Shown here piece by piece: positions 55,308 through 63,227 of a DNA stretch of 64,000 nucleotides. The number at the start of each line of letters is the position of its first letter. Positions within the stretch are counted from its first letter, which is position 1. The notes under the pieces are model-generated. The model did not search any database and was not told the DNA's origin. It worked only from the letters and a program-made list of their open reading frames with translations. The stretch is from assembly GCF_016125575.1 (NCBI RefSeq), contig NZ_WGLM01000001.1, positions 1 through 64,000 on the forward strand, written 5' to 3'. This stretch comes from Limimaricola sp. (GTDB lineage: Bacteria; Pseudomonadota; Alphaproteobacteria; Rhodobacterales; Rhodobacteraceae). The translations under genes and the position numbers were made by a program.

Positions 55308-55462
55308 TCGCGTGATCAGGGCGGCGAGGGACGTAACTGCCTGTAACATTGGAGTTCGTCCGTGCAGTGCGGAAGGGAAGGACCGAACATTTCCGGGCGA
55401 AAGGATGGACAATTTGCCGGGGTTTGCGCGGCGATTGACCAATCCGGCGGCGCTGGTCTTGG

Positions 55463-55903
55463 TCAGCCGCTTGGGCTGGCGACCCTGATTGCGGCGGCCA
55501 CGGTCGCCAGTTGCTGCATTGACCCGGAACTGATCAATGTCGAGGTCGATTGGAGGGCCTGCTTCTGCATCGGATCGGTGCTGGCGGTTGCAAGTGAACT
55601 TACTTCGCGGGCAAGCAGGTCGCGGACGTCAGGGTGCGCGGCCGCAACCCGGATTGCCACATTGGCAAGTTGGCCGACCATGTAGTTGACGCCAGCCGGG
55701 TCTGCCTGCGGGTTGGCAGCGAGGTAGGTGTTTAGCGCCGCCTGAATCTGGGCCGCGCAACCGGTCGGCTCGATGCCGCATTGGGCATAGGCACTGGCAA
55801 TGATCGCGTTGATCGCACCCGTGTCATAGTCGGCCCATGCCAGCGTCGGGATGGTGATGACGCCAGAGGCGCTGATGACCGCCGCAACCGCAAGATTCTT
55901 CAT
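55463..55903 (-). CDS. Small secreted protein of unknown function
   Basis: A 146-residue protein with a clear Sec signal (MKNLAVAAVISASGVITIP, then TLAWA) and a mature part rich in Ala, Gln, Ser and Ile. Two Cys lie in AQCGIEPTGCAAQIQ and could form a disulfide. It is predicted to be helical (NYMVGQLANVAIRVAAAHPDVRDLL). No family is recognised. It reads away from the exopolysaccharide genes. AGGACAG lies just upstream of the ATG. Confidence 0.65.
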   Translation of the reverse strand: MKNLAVAAVISASGVITIPTLAWADYDTGAINAIIASAYAQCGIEPTGCAAQIQAALNTYLAANPQADPAGVNYMVGQLANVAIRVAAAHPDVRDLLAREVSSLATASTDPMQKQALQSTSTLISSGSMQQLATVAAAIRVASPSG

Positions 55904-56186
55904 GGCAAACTGTCCTGTAGAAAGAATTCGAATCTTGTCCCGCGCACCGACGCCAAGATTGGGACCGCTGCACAGCACTTGCGTCAAACTGCATCCGTTT
56001 CGTTAAGAAATTGATAACCAATCTGGTGTTTGTCTGAATTATGAGGGCGTTGCACGCTCATTGCTCCGTGGTGTGAACTGCAATCGGCCCGACGCTGAAA
56101 AACCGCATCCTCGGGCGGAATGGGCGCTTGTTGACAACGCCTTGGACCGGACCTGCGCAGCGGATGGGATTGGTTTGGGAGGGCCA

Positions 56187-56849
56187 GTGGCACGGATCGT
56201 ACTTGCCCTTCTTGCGGTGATGACGCTTGTCGGCGCGGTCACCTTGATACCCGGCGAATACAACGCCTTGCGTGACAAGGGCCGCGGCTTCGGTGGCCTG
56301 TCCGTGCCCGGTGCTGACGCTCTGGCAAAGGCGCGATCTATCCCCGCCGCCCTTGCCCAGATGCAAATGTGCGAGGCCGCGCAGGTGACGCTGGAAGCGA
56401 TGTTGAGCCCACAGGCGAACCGGACCATTGCCGCGACGACCTGTCTGACGCGCGCCAATTTGGTTTTGCGCGACAATCCGACGATGGCAATCGCGCACCT
56501 CGCACGCGCCGTTTCATTGATGACATTGGAAGAAAGGAAAGAAGCCGGGGTGTCTCGCCGCATGTCGGCGCAATTCGCCGCAAACGAGAACTGGATTACG
56601 GTTCGTCGTCTGGCGGCCAGCTTTTTCTTTTACCGGCCCGGCGGTGACACGCCGGACTCTATTGATGCCGCGGATGTGCGCAAGCTTCTAAAAAGCAATT
56701 CCTATCGCCCCGCGTTGGTCGATCTCTATCTGCGTTATCCGGCATGGCAGGCGTGGTTTACCCAGACGATGGAGGAACAGGACGGGCGCGACCAGCGCGC
56801 CTTCCTTGCGCTGATGCGCCAGCGCCGCATGTCGGAGGCGGGGTTATGA
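56187..56849 (+). CDS. Membrane-anchored protein of unknown function in exopolysaccharide locus
   Basis: A 220-residue protein with one N-terminal membrane helix (RIVLALLAVMTLVGAVTLIPG) and a periplasmic helical part. MQMCEAAQVTLEAML and two further Cys-containing stretches resemble tetratricopeptide-like helices. The GTG start at 56187 is chosen because GGGAGGG (56176-56182) precedes it; an open frame continues upstream without family support. The stop overlaps the ligase start (ATGA), tying it to polymer synthesis. Confidence 0.65.
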   Translation: MARIVLALLAVMTLVGAVTLIPGEYNALRDKGRGFGGLSVPGADALAKARSIPAALAQMQMCEAAQVTLEAMLSPQANRTIAATTCLTRANLVLRDNPTMAIAHLARAVSLMTLEERKEAGVSRRMSAQFAANENWITVRRLAASFFFYRPGGDTPDSIDAADVRKLLKSNSYRPALVDLYLRYPAWQAWFTQTMEEQDGRDQRAFLALMRQRRMSEAGL

Positions 56850-58300
56850 TCGCTTTCGGCACACTTTCGACAGAGGGTCGCGCCGGCCAGTCTGCGCCGC
56901 TCAACTTCGAAGAGGTGGCACTGGAAGAAAAGCGCAGCGCATCGTCCTTACGCGCAGCAAGCCGGCTCAATTCCGGCATTGGCTGGTGCCTTGCCGCGCT
57001 GGCCATCCTTGCAGCGGTCCCGCGTGGCGGCAACGCGCCATTGGCCTGGCTGGTGCTGAGCTTCCTGTCAGGTCTGTTGCTGTTGGTGCATCTGGGCCTG
57101 ACATGGCAACTGGCCCCGAAGCGCCGTCATCCACTGCGCCAGCATCCTTGGATCGCGGTTCCGGGCGCACTGGTGCTGGTTGTCATCCTGCTGCAATTGG
57201 CCCCGCTTGGCGGATGGAGTTGGGGCAGCCTTCCTGCCGCGGTGCGGCCCCGTGGCTTTACGCTGACCGAAGGGGCGACATGGCTGGGCGCGGTTCGCTG
57301 GGCAGGCTATGCGGCTTTTTTCGCCACCTTTCTTGGCGTTACGCGCAATGCGCGTCGGCAATCACGACTATTGATGGTCTTGTTTTTCGGGGTGGGGCTG
57401 CATGCGGTCCTCGGGCTGGCCCTTTTTGGTCCACTGGGCGACCAAGCGCTTTTGGGCGACAAGACCGCCTATCTGGGCTTCGCGACCGGGGTCTTCGTGA
57501 ACCGCAATTCTTACGCGACCTTCCTTGGCATGGGCCTTTGCCTTGGCATTGCGGTGATGCGGCAGGTCACGGCGGCAGCGCAAACGCGCGTTCCGGGTGC
57601 TCGCAACAGCCTGACACCGCGCAAGATCGAGTTGTTATTTCTGGGCATCGTGATGACCGTCATCGCGGTCACGCTGATCGCCACGGCCTCTCGCATGGGC
57701 ATTTTCGCTTCGTTTCTGGGGGCGGCGGTTACCTACTTTTTGCTCGACATCAAGGCGGGCGTGCCGCCGTGCCGAACGCTATTGCATTTGGCGGTGCTGG
57801 TCGTTGGGCTGGGCCTGCTGCTCTTCGCGTTCGGCGGGCAGGATGTGGTCTTGCGGGCATTGACGAGCGGCGCCGAAAGCGATGGGCGGGCCGAGCTTTA
57901 CCGGCAGGTCCTGCCGGTGATCACCCAGCGCTGGCTGTCCGGTTTCGGCTTCGACAGTTTTCCGTTGGCCTTCGAGCTTTACCATCGTGCCACGCTGACG
58001 CCTGATCTGGTCTGGGACCGGGCTCATAGCACCTACCTGACCAACTGGGTGGAACTTGGGCTGGTCGGCGGCACATTGCCGTTGCTGGTCGTGGGCGCGA
58101 TGGGTGCGCAGGCTTTCGGCAACCTGCGCAGGCGTACCCATTCCTTCGCGGCATCGGCCGCCGCCTGCGGAGTTGTTATCACGGTAGCAGTGCATTCAAC
58201 GGTGGATTTCAGCCTTGAAATGGCCGGCAACGTCTACCTGTTTCTCGCGATAATGGCGTTGGGTGTGGTGCGCTTCGGCCATGGTGAGGGCGAGGCGTGA
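56846..58300 (+). CDS. O-antigen ligase/polymerase-like membrane protein (Wzy/WaaL)
   Basis: A 484-residue protein with about ten to twelve membrane helices. The segment TASRMGIFASFLGA and a large periplasmic loop (SGAESDGRAELYRQVLPVI to YHRATLTPDLVWDRAHSTYLTNWVELG, in parts) match the Wzy_C domain. It would join or polymerise exopolysaccharide repeat units in the periplasm. An N-terminal soluble stretch of about 40 residues is unusual. It is coupled to its neighbours through overlaps. Confidence 0.82.
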   Translation: MIAFGTLSTEGRAGQSAPLNFEEVALEEKRSASSLRAASRLNSGIGWCLAALAILAAVPRGGNAPLAWLVLSFLSGLLLLVHLGLTWQLAPKRRHPLRQHPWIAVPGALVLVVILLQLAPLGGWSWGSLPAAVRPRGFTLTEGATWLGAVRWAGYAAFFATFLGVTRNARRQSRLLMVLFFGVGLHAVLGLALFGPLGDQALLGDKTAYLGFATGVFVNRNSYATFLGMGLCLGIAVMRQVTAAAQTRVPGARNSLTPRKIELLFLGIVMTVIAVTLIATASRMGIFASFLGAAVTYFLLDIKAGVPPCRTLLHLAVLVVGLGLLLFAFGGQDVVLRALTSGAESDGRAELYRQVLPVITQRWLSGFGFDSFPLAFELYHRATLTPDLVWDRAHSTYLTNWVELGLVGGTLPLLVVGAMGAQAFGNLRRRTHSFAASAAACGVVITVAVHSTVDFSLEMAGNVYLFLAIMALGVVRFGHGEGEA

Positions 58301-59070
58301 TGGGGTTCTTCGGGGCCCGGTCGGCGGCGGCGGGCAAGCTCGAAAAGCCACGCCGGTTTCTCAGTCTGGAGGCGGCCCCGACGGCGATCTATGCGCTAGG
58401 CGATATTCATGGCTGTATCGACCTGCTGCGCGCCGCCGAGGACAAGATCTTTGTTGATGGGGCGGACCTGCCCGGCCAGAAGCTGATCGTGGCACTCGGC
58501 GATGTGATTGATCGGGGGCCGGACAGCGCGGCGGTGATCGATCATCTTGCTGGCCCTGCGCCCGCCGGGTTCACCCGCCTGACCATCTGCGGCAACCACG
58601 AGGATATGTTCCTTCGCTTTCTGGATGATCCGGCGGTCAACGGTCGTTGGATCGCATTCGGTGGGGCCGAAACGCTCCGCTCCTACGGTGTGGATCCGGG
58701 CATGGACGCGCCGTCGCGTGCGCAGCTTCGGGCGATCGCGCGCGATATGAACGCCGTCCTGCCACCGGGACATCGGGCCTTTCTGGAGGGGTTGCCGCTG
58801 GGCCTGCTGGTGGGTGACACGTACCTTGCCCATGCCGGTTATGATTTCGCGCTGCCGCCGGCAAGACAATCTGCCGACAGGATCCTGTGGGGGGCGGACC
58901 CGGGTGATCGGCCCGGTCCCGGCCAAAGCCGATTGGTCCATGGCCATTTCATCGTCGCGGCGCCCGAATTTCTGCCCGGGCGCATCAACGTCGATACCGG
59001 CGCATATCAAAGCGGATGTCTGACTACCTTGAAATTGAGTGGCGCTGACGGGTCCGCAACGATCCTTTGA
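58300..59070 (+). CDS. PPP-family metallophosphatase
   Basis: A 256-residue Ser/Thr-phosphatase-type metalloenzyme. The three metal motifs GDIHG (34-38), GDVIDRG (67-73) and GNHE (98-101) are intact, and AHAGYD and HGHFIV supply the later His ligands. The start shares one base with the upstream stop (TGATG); a GTG three bases earlier is possible. Its place between a ligase and a BY-kinase suggests it dephosphorylates a component of the export machine; this is inference. Confidence 0.88.
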   Translation: MGFFGARSAAAGKLEKPRRFLSLEAAPTAIYALGDIHGCIDLLRAAEDKIFVDGADLPGQKLIVALGDVIDRGPDSAAVIDHLAGPAPAGFTRLTICGNHEDMFLRFLDDPAVNGRWIAFGGAETLRSYGVDPGMDAPSRAQLRAIARDMNAVLPPGHRAFLEGLPLGLLVGDTYLAHAGYDFALPPARQSADRILWGADPGDRPGPGQSRLVHGHFIVAAPEFLPGRINVDTGAYQSGCLTTLKLSGADGSATIL

Positions 59071-59149
59071 AAGGCGTCTGGTTAACGAATGCAATGTGAA
59101 TTTGCGACCCAGTAAAGAGAATGAGAGTCATCAATTGCGGAATGATCGA

Positions 59150-61273
59150 ATGAAAGATAATCAAGTCGAGGCATTTAATGCCCTCGATATTTTCGGTATT
59201 TTCCGCAGACAGCTTCGGCTAATGCTTTTGACAATCGGCATCGTTCTTGGCGCGGCGCTGATCTATCTGGCGCAGGCGACGCCGCTCTACACGGCCACTA
59301 CCCTGCTAATAATCGATCCGGCGGGAAAGAACCTGCTGGCGCCCGACGCGACAATGCCCAACTCAAATTCGGATAGCGCCAAGATCGAGAGCGAGGTCGA
59401 GATCCTGAAATCCGACAGCCTCGCTTTGAAGACGATCCGAGACAGCAAGCTTTACCTGACTGATGAATTCGGGCCGTCGCTGGGCACATTTGACAAGATC
59501 AAGATGGCCCTTGGCTTTGCGCCGCCGCCAGCGCCCGAGGGCGATGCAGTTCTGCAAGCCGCCCTTCAAAGGTTCGAAAGCGCGTTATCGGTTCGTCGGA
59601 TGGGCCTGACCTACCTGATCTCGGTTTCTGTGACCTCCGAAAGCCCTGACCGTGCGGCGAGGCTAGCCAACGAACATGCCAAGACATATCTGGCCGATCA
59701 GGTATCGTCGAAGGTCGATTCATCGCTCGCGGCAGGTGGCGTGTTGCAGGGGCAACTGCAGCAGGCCCGGCAGAAGCTTGCCGCCTCCGATGGGGCGCTG
59801 ACAAGCTATATCCAGAATCACCTTGATCAGTTGCAGGCCGAAACCGGCTCGACCAAAATCGCCGAATTGCGCACAGAATTGCAGACTGCCAACAGCCAGA
59901 TCGCGAAAGATAGCCAGGCCGCAGACTTGGCTCGAACCGCGCTTCAGAGTGGGGACTGGGACAAGCTGGCCAGCCAGGTTCAGGACGAGACGATTGCCAA
60001 GCTGGCCCAGCAAAAGCGGACATTCGAGCAGCAATTGGCAGGGGCAGAGCCGGGCAGCGCGGCGGCGATCGATATCGCGGCAGGATTGGCGGACATCAAC
60101 AGGCAGCTGACGCAGGCCGGTCAGCAGACGATCTCGCAACTGGAAAAGACCGTCCAATCCGAGAAAGATTCGACAGCCGAGATCACCAAGTCGATCCGCG
60201 ACGAGGTGCTGGGCTCGACCCTGACGCCGGAGACACTCGCCGACATTTATGGACTGCAGCAGGATGCGCAAATCGCCCAGCGGCAATACGACACCCTGTT
60301 GACCCGCCTGCGCGATGTGCAGACGCAGGCACTGGTGCAGGTGGCGGATGCGCGCGTTGTGTCGCAGGCGCTGTCGCCGCAGCAGAAATCCTACCCGAAT
60401 ACGGAACTGGCGCTGGCACTGGCCCTGGTGCTGGGCCTTGGCCTTGGCGCGGGGCTGGCGCTGTCGAACGAATACCTTTTCGGTGGCGTCACCTCCGAGG
60501 CGCAGTTGAACAATATCGTGCCGGCACGGGTCGCCGCTGTGGTGCCAAAGGTTTCGTCTGCCAGCGGGCAACTGACATTTGCCGACAAGGTGGTAGACGA
60601 GCCCATGTCGTTGTTTTCAGAAAGCTTTCGCAAGTTGCGCGCCAGTATTGACAGGCAGTCTCCGGCAACGCCGGGCATTGGCCGGGTGATCCTTTTCACC
60701 TCGTCGATTCCCGCGGAAGGAAAATCGACCGACGCGCTGGCGCTGGCGCGAACCTACGCGCTGGCAGGCAAGCGGACACTTCTGGTCGATGCCGACCTGC
60801 GCAAGCCCAGCCAGCATACCTTCATCGGGACAGAGCCGGAATCGGGCATTCTGGAATACCTGACCGCTCCGGGCGATAGGTACGCGGATGCCGCCTGCTT
60901 TGGCACCGATCCTAAGTCGAACCTGGGGTTGATCATGGGACGGCGGCGCAGCAGCATCCCGACGGATGCACCGCTGCAGACCGAAGGCTTTGCCAATTTG
61001 ATCATGGATGCGCGCAAGTCCTTTGACGTGGTCATCATGGACTCCGCGCCGCTGGTTCCGGTGGTCGACGCGCGCTACATCTCGCCGTTTGCCGACGTTG
61101 TGGTTCTTTGTGTGCGGTTCGGACTTGCCCGGCAGGCCGATGTCCGCACTGCTTTCGAACAGCTGGAAGAGTCGATCAGCGATGGAGCCGTGATCATGAC
61201 CTCGCTCAACTGTTTGGAAGGCAAGACGGCTGATTACCGCTATTCCGGCTATTACGGCTATGCGACAAGCTAG
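59150..61273 (+). CDS. Wzz-domain / BY-tyrosine kinase (polysaccharide co-polymerase)
   Basis: A 707-residue protein. Wzz domain with helix 1 near residues 20-45, a long periplasmic coiled coil (about 190-350), helix 2 near 425-445, then a cytoplasmic kinase domain. Its Walker A is SSIPAEGKST (Lys525), Walker A' LLVDADLRKP (Asp547) and Walker B VVIMDSAP (about 628-635). A C-terminal Tyr cluster (Y696, Y698, Y701, Y702, Y704) is the expected autophosphorylation site. It controls polymer length and export. The start at 59150 has a weak GCGGAA site. Confidence 0.92.
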   Translation: MKDNQVEAFNALDIFGIFRRQLRLMLLTIGIVLGAALIYLAQATPLYTATTLLIIDPAGKNLLAPDATMPNSNSDSAKIESEVEILKSDSLALKTIRDSKLYLTDEFGPSLGTFDKIKMALGFAPPPAPEGDAVLQAALQRFESALSVRRMGLTYLISVSVTSESPDRAARLANEHAKTYLADQVSSKVDSSLAAGGVLQGQLQQARQKLAASDGALTSYIQNHLDQLQAETGSTKIAELRTELQTANSQIAKDSQAADLARTALQSGDWDKLASQVQDETIAKLAQQKRTFEQQLAGAEPGSAAAIDIAAGLADINRQLTQAGQQTISQLEKTVQSEKDSTAEITKSIRDEVLGSTLTPETLADIYGLQQDAQIAQRQYDTLLTRLRDVQTQALVQVADARVVSQALSPQQKSYPNTELALALALVLGLGLGAGLALSNEYLFGGVTSEAQLNNIVPARVAAVVPKVSSASGQLTFADKVVDEPMSLFSESFRKLRASIDRQSPATPGIGRVILFTSSIPAEGKSTDALALARTYALAGKRTLLVDADLRKPSQHTFIGTEPESGILEYLTAPGDRYADAACFGTDPKSNLGLIMGRRRSSIPTDAPLQTEGFANLIMDARKSFDVVIMDSAPLVPVVDARYISPFADVVVLCVRFGLARQADVRTAFEQLEESISDGAVIMTSLNCLEGKTADYRYSGYYGYATS

Positions 61274-61297
61274 GCTGGCGACAGCAAGTACGTGCCG

Positions 61298-61987
61298 CTA
61301 TTTGCCCGTCATCTTCAGGACAACGCCGACGGTCTCGATCACCAGTCGCAGGTCACTGCGAAGGCTGATCGTTTCACCGTAAAGCTCATCGAAATGCACC
61401 CGGTCGACAAACCGCGTTTCGCTTCGCCCGTGGATCTGCCATGGGCCGGTAATGCCCGGACGCATGCGGAAATAGGCCTGGCCGCCAGCCTCGCGGTAAA
61501 GGTCTTGTTGCTCGGGCGTGAAAGGGCGGGGGCCCACAAGGCTCATCTGCCCGGCCAACACGTTGAGAACCTGAGGCAGCTCATCAAGGCTGGAACGGCG
61601 CAAGAAGCGGCCAATGCGCGTGATCCGGGGATCGTCGTGCAGTTTCTGGTGCCGGTGCCATTCCGCGGCAATCTTGGGGTTTTCGGCGCAGAGATCGGCC
61701 AGCACCTTGTCGGCATCGACAACCATCGTGCGTAGTTTCAGACAAGCGAACTGCCTGCCATTTCGCCCGACGCGCTGCTGCATGTAAAAGGCAGGCCCAC
61801 CGTCACGCCGCACGAGCAGACACAGAATGCCGATGACCGGCAATATGACAGGCGCACCTGCAACGCCCAGGGCAAGATCAAGCAGGCGCTTGCCGAAGGC
61901 TGTATAAGCCGTTGAATTACCCCGCAGGCTGATGCCATTGCGCAAGACATTTTCGTGCGAGGTAAAGTCTTCGACAACATCACGCAA
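61298..61987 (-). CDS. Undecaprenyl-phosphate sugar transferase (ExoY/WbaP-like)
   Basis: A 229-residue initiating glycosyltransferase placing the first sugar phosphate on undecaprenyl phosphate. One membrane helix (LLDLALGVAGAPVILPVIGILCLL) is followed by the bacterial sugar transferase domain with FACLKLRTM, RRSSLDELPQVLNVLAGQMSLVGPRP (in parts) and RPGITGPWQI. The start is a TTG at 61987 with GGGAA eight bases away; no in-frame ATG lies upstream. It converges with the kinase gene. Confidence 0.9.
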   Translation of the reverse strand: MRDVVEDFTSHENVLRNGISLRGNSTAYTAFGKRLLDLALGVAGAPVILPVIGILCLLVRRDGGPAFYMQQRVGRNGRQFACLKLRTMVVDADKVLADLCAENPKIAAEWHRHQKLHDDPRITRIGRFLRRSSLDELPQVLNVLAGQMSLVGPRPFTPEQQDLYREAGGQAYFRMRPGITGPWQIHGRSETRFVDRVHFDELYGETISLRSDLRLVIETVGVVLKMTGK

Positions 61988-62157
61988 TTCATTATTCCCG
62001 CATTTGCGCTGCCCGCAGCCAATGAAATTGGCTAGCGACCCTGAAATCCTGATTCGACTATTCCCGGTAGATCCGGCCCTTTGACGATATCAACCCGAAG
62101 GCCGTGGCTCGTCCATTTGACGCGGCCCGTCGCAGAGTCCTACTCAGAGATTAACAA

Positions 62158-62180
62158 GTGATTAAACCTTTGGTAATCAC
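62158..62180. promoter_or_regulatory. Interrupted palindrome GTGATTA-N9-TAATCAC
   Basis: Perfect 7-bp arms at 62158-62164 and 62174-62180 in an AT-rich stretch, about 170 bases before the sugar transferase start. A related half-site GATTAA occurs just before it at 62149-62154. Possibly an operator for exopolysaccharide control. Confidence 0.4.
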
Positions 62181-62320
62181 GATGATGTTTTGACTTGAAC
62201 AGGTTGCAGCCGCTGCGTTTCGTCCAAGATTTTCTTGGTCCAGAGCAAGGATGCTTTCCGCAGGCGCCGTTCCAGACCGGTATTTCGGTTTCAACGGGAA
62301 TTGCGAGACGCAGAGTTTGA

Positions 62321-62347
62321 AGGCCGCACGTGGGTCAGACGCGGCCT
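62321..62347 (-). terminator. Hairpin after rfbA
   Basis: AGGCCGC and GCGGCCT pair over 13 bases, seven bases past the rfbA stop in reading direction. It is followed by TCAAACTC on the minus strand, so only a weak terminator. Confidence 0.4.
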
Positions 62348-62354
62348 GTCGTGC

Positions 62355-63227
62355 TCAGGTTTTGGTCAGGTCGTCGAGGTAGCGACCATAGTCGTTCTTG
62401 CGGAACAGGGCCGCGCGGGCCAGCAGGGCCCGCCTGTCAATGAACCCAAGCCGATAGGCGATCTCGTCGGGCGAGCCTACCTGCTGGCCCTGCCGTTCCG
62501 ACAGCGTGCGCACGAAGTTTCCGGCGTCCAGCAGGCTGCCATGTGTGCCGGTGTCCAGCCATGCATAGCCACGCCCCATCGTTTCGACACGTAGGGTTCC
62601 TTCGGCAAGGTAAAGTGCCAGAAGATCGGTAATTTCCAGCTCTCCGCGCGGCGATGGCGCCAATGAGGCGGCAAGGTCGGGCGCGCGGCCGTCGAGGAAA
62701 TAGATCCCGGTCACGGCGTAGTTCGACGGCGGCTCTGACGGTTTCTCGACGATCTCGCTCACCGCGCCGTCGGGCCCGAAGCCCACGACGCCGTAACGCT
62801 CAGGATCGGCCACGCGGTAGCCAAAGACCGTGCCGCCCTCCCGCCGGGCATCGGCGGTGGCAAGGATCTCTGGCAAGCCGTGGCCGAAGAAGATGTTGTC
62901 GCCCAGCACCAGTGTCGAGGGCGCGCCGTTCAGGAAATCGCGGGCCAGCAAGTAGGCCTGCGCCAGCCCGTCGGGCGAGGGTTGGACGATCCACGTGAAT
63001 TGCAGGCCCCATTGGCTGCCATCACCCATCAGGCGCTGGAATTGCGCCTGATCCTCGGGCGTCGTGATGATCGCGATCTCCCGAATGCCCGCCAGCATCA
63101 GCACGCTGAGCGGGTAATAGATCATCGGCTTGTCGAAGATCGGTAAAAGCTGCTTGGAGACACCCATCGTGATCGGATAAAGCCGCGTGCCCGATCCGCC
63201 GGCCAGAATAATGCCTTTGCGTTTCAT
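62355..63227 (-). CDS. rfbA: Glucose-1-phosphate thymidylyltransferase
   Basis: A 290-residue enzyme making dTDP-glucose, the first step to dTDP-rhamnose. The nucleotide-binding motif is GIILAGGSGTRLYPIT, with SKQLLPIFDKPMIYYPLSVLMLAGI and LGDNIFFGHGL. The ATG at 63227 overlaps the rfbD stop (ATGA). Residues encoded further upstream belong to rfbD. Length and motifs are normal. Confidence 0.96.
   Translation of the reverse strand: MKRKGIILAGGSGTRLYPITMGVSKQLLPIFDKPMIYYPLSVLMLAGIREIAIITTPEDQAQFQRLMGDGSQWGLQFTWIVQPSPDGLAQAYLLARDFLNGAPSTLVLGDNIFFGHGLPEILATADARREGGTVFGYRVADPERYGVVGFGPDGAVSEIVEKPSEPPSNYAVTGIYFLDGRAPDLAASLAPSPRGELEITDLLALYLAEGTLRVETMGRGYAWLDTGTHGSLLDAGNFVRTLSERQGQQVGSPDEIAYRLGFIDRRALLARAALFRKNDYGRYLDDLTKT

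Larger units (their letters stand above)
61988..62354. other. AT-rich intergenic region upstream of the sugar transferase
   Basis: About 370 bases without a credible gene. It has lower GC than its surroundings and holds the likely promoter of the sugar transferase, a 23-bp interrupted palindrome (62158-62180) and a hairpin after rfbA (62321-62347). Frames on the + strand look like chance. Confidence 0.5.

Noticed and set aside
62235-62594. 119-codon + strand frame in the sugar transferase-rfbA gap
   Set aside because: Its second half is antisense to rfbA and it has no ribosome-binding site or family match.
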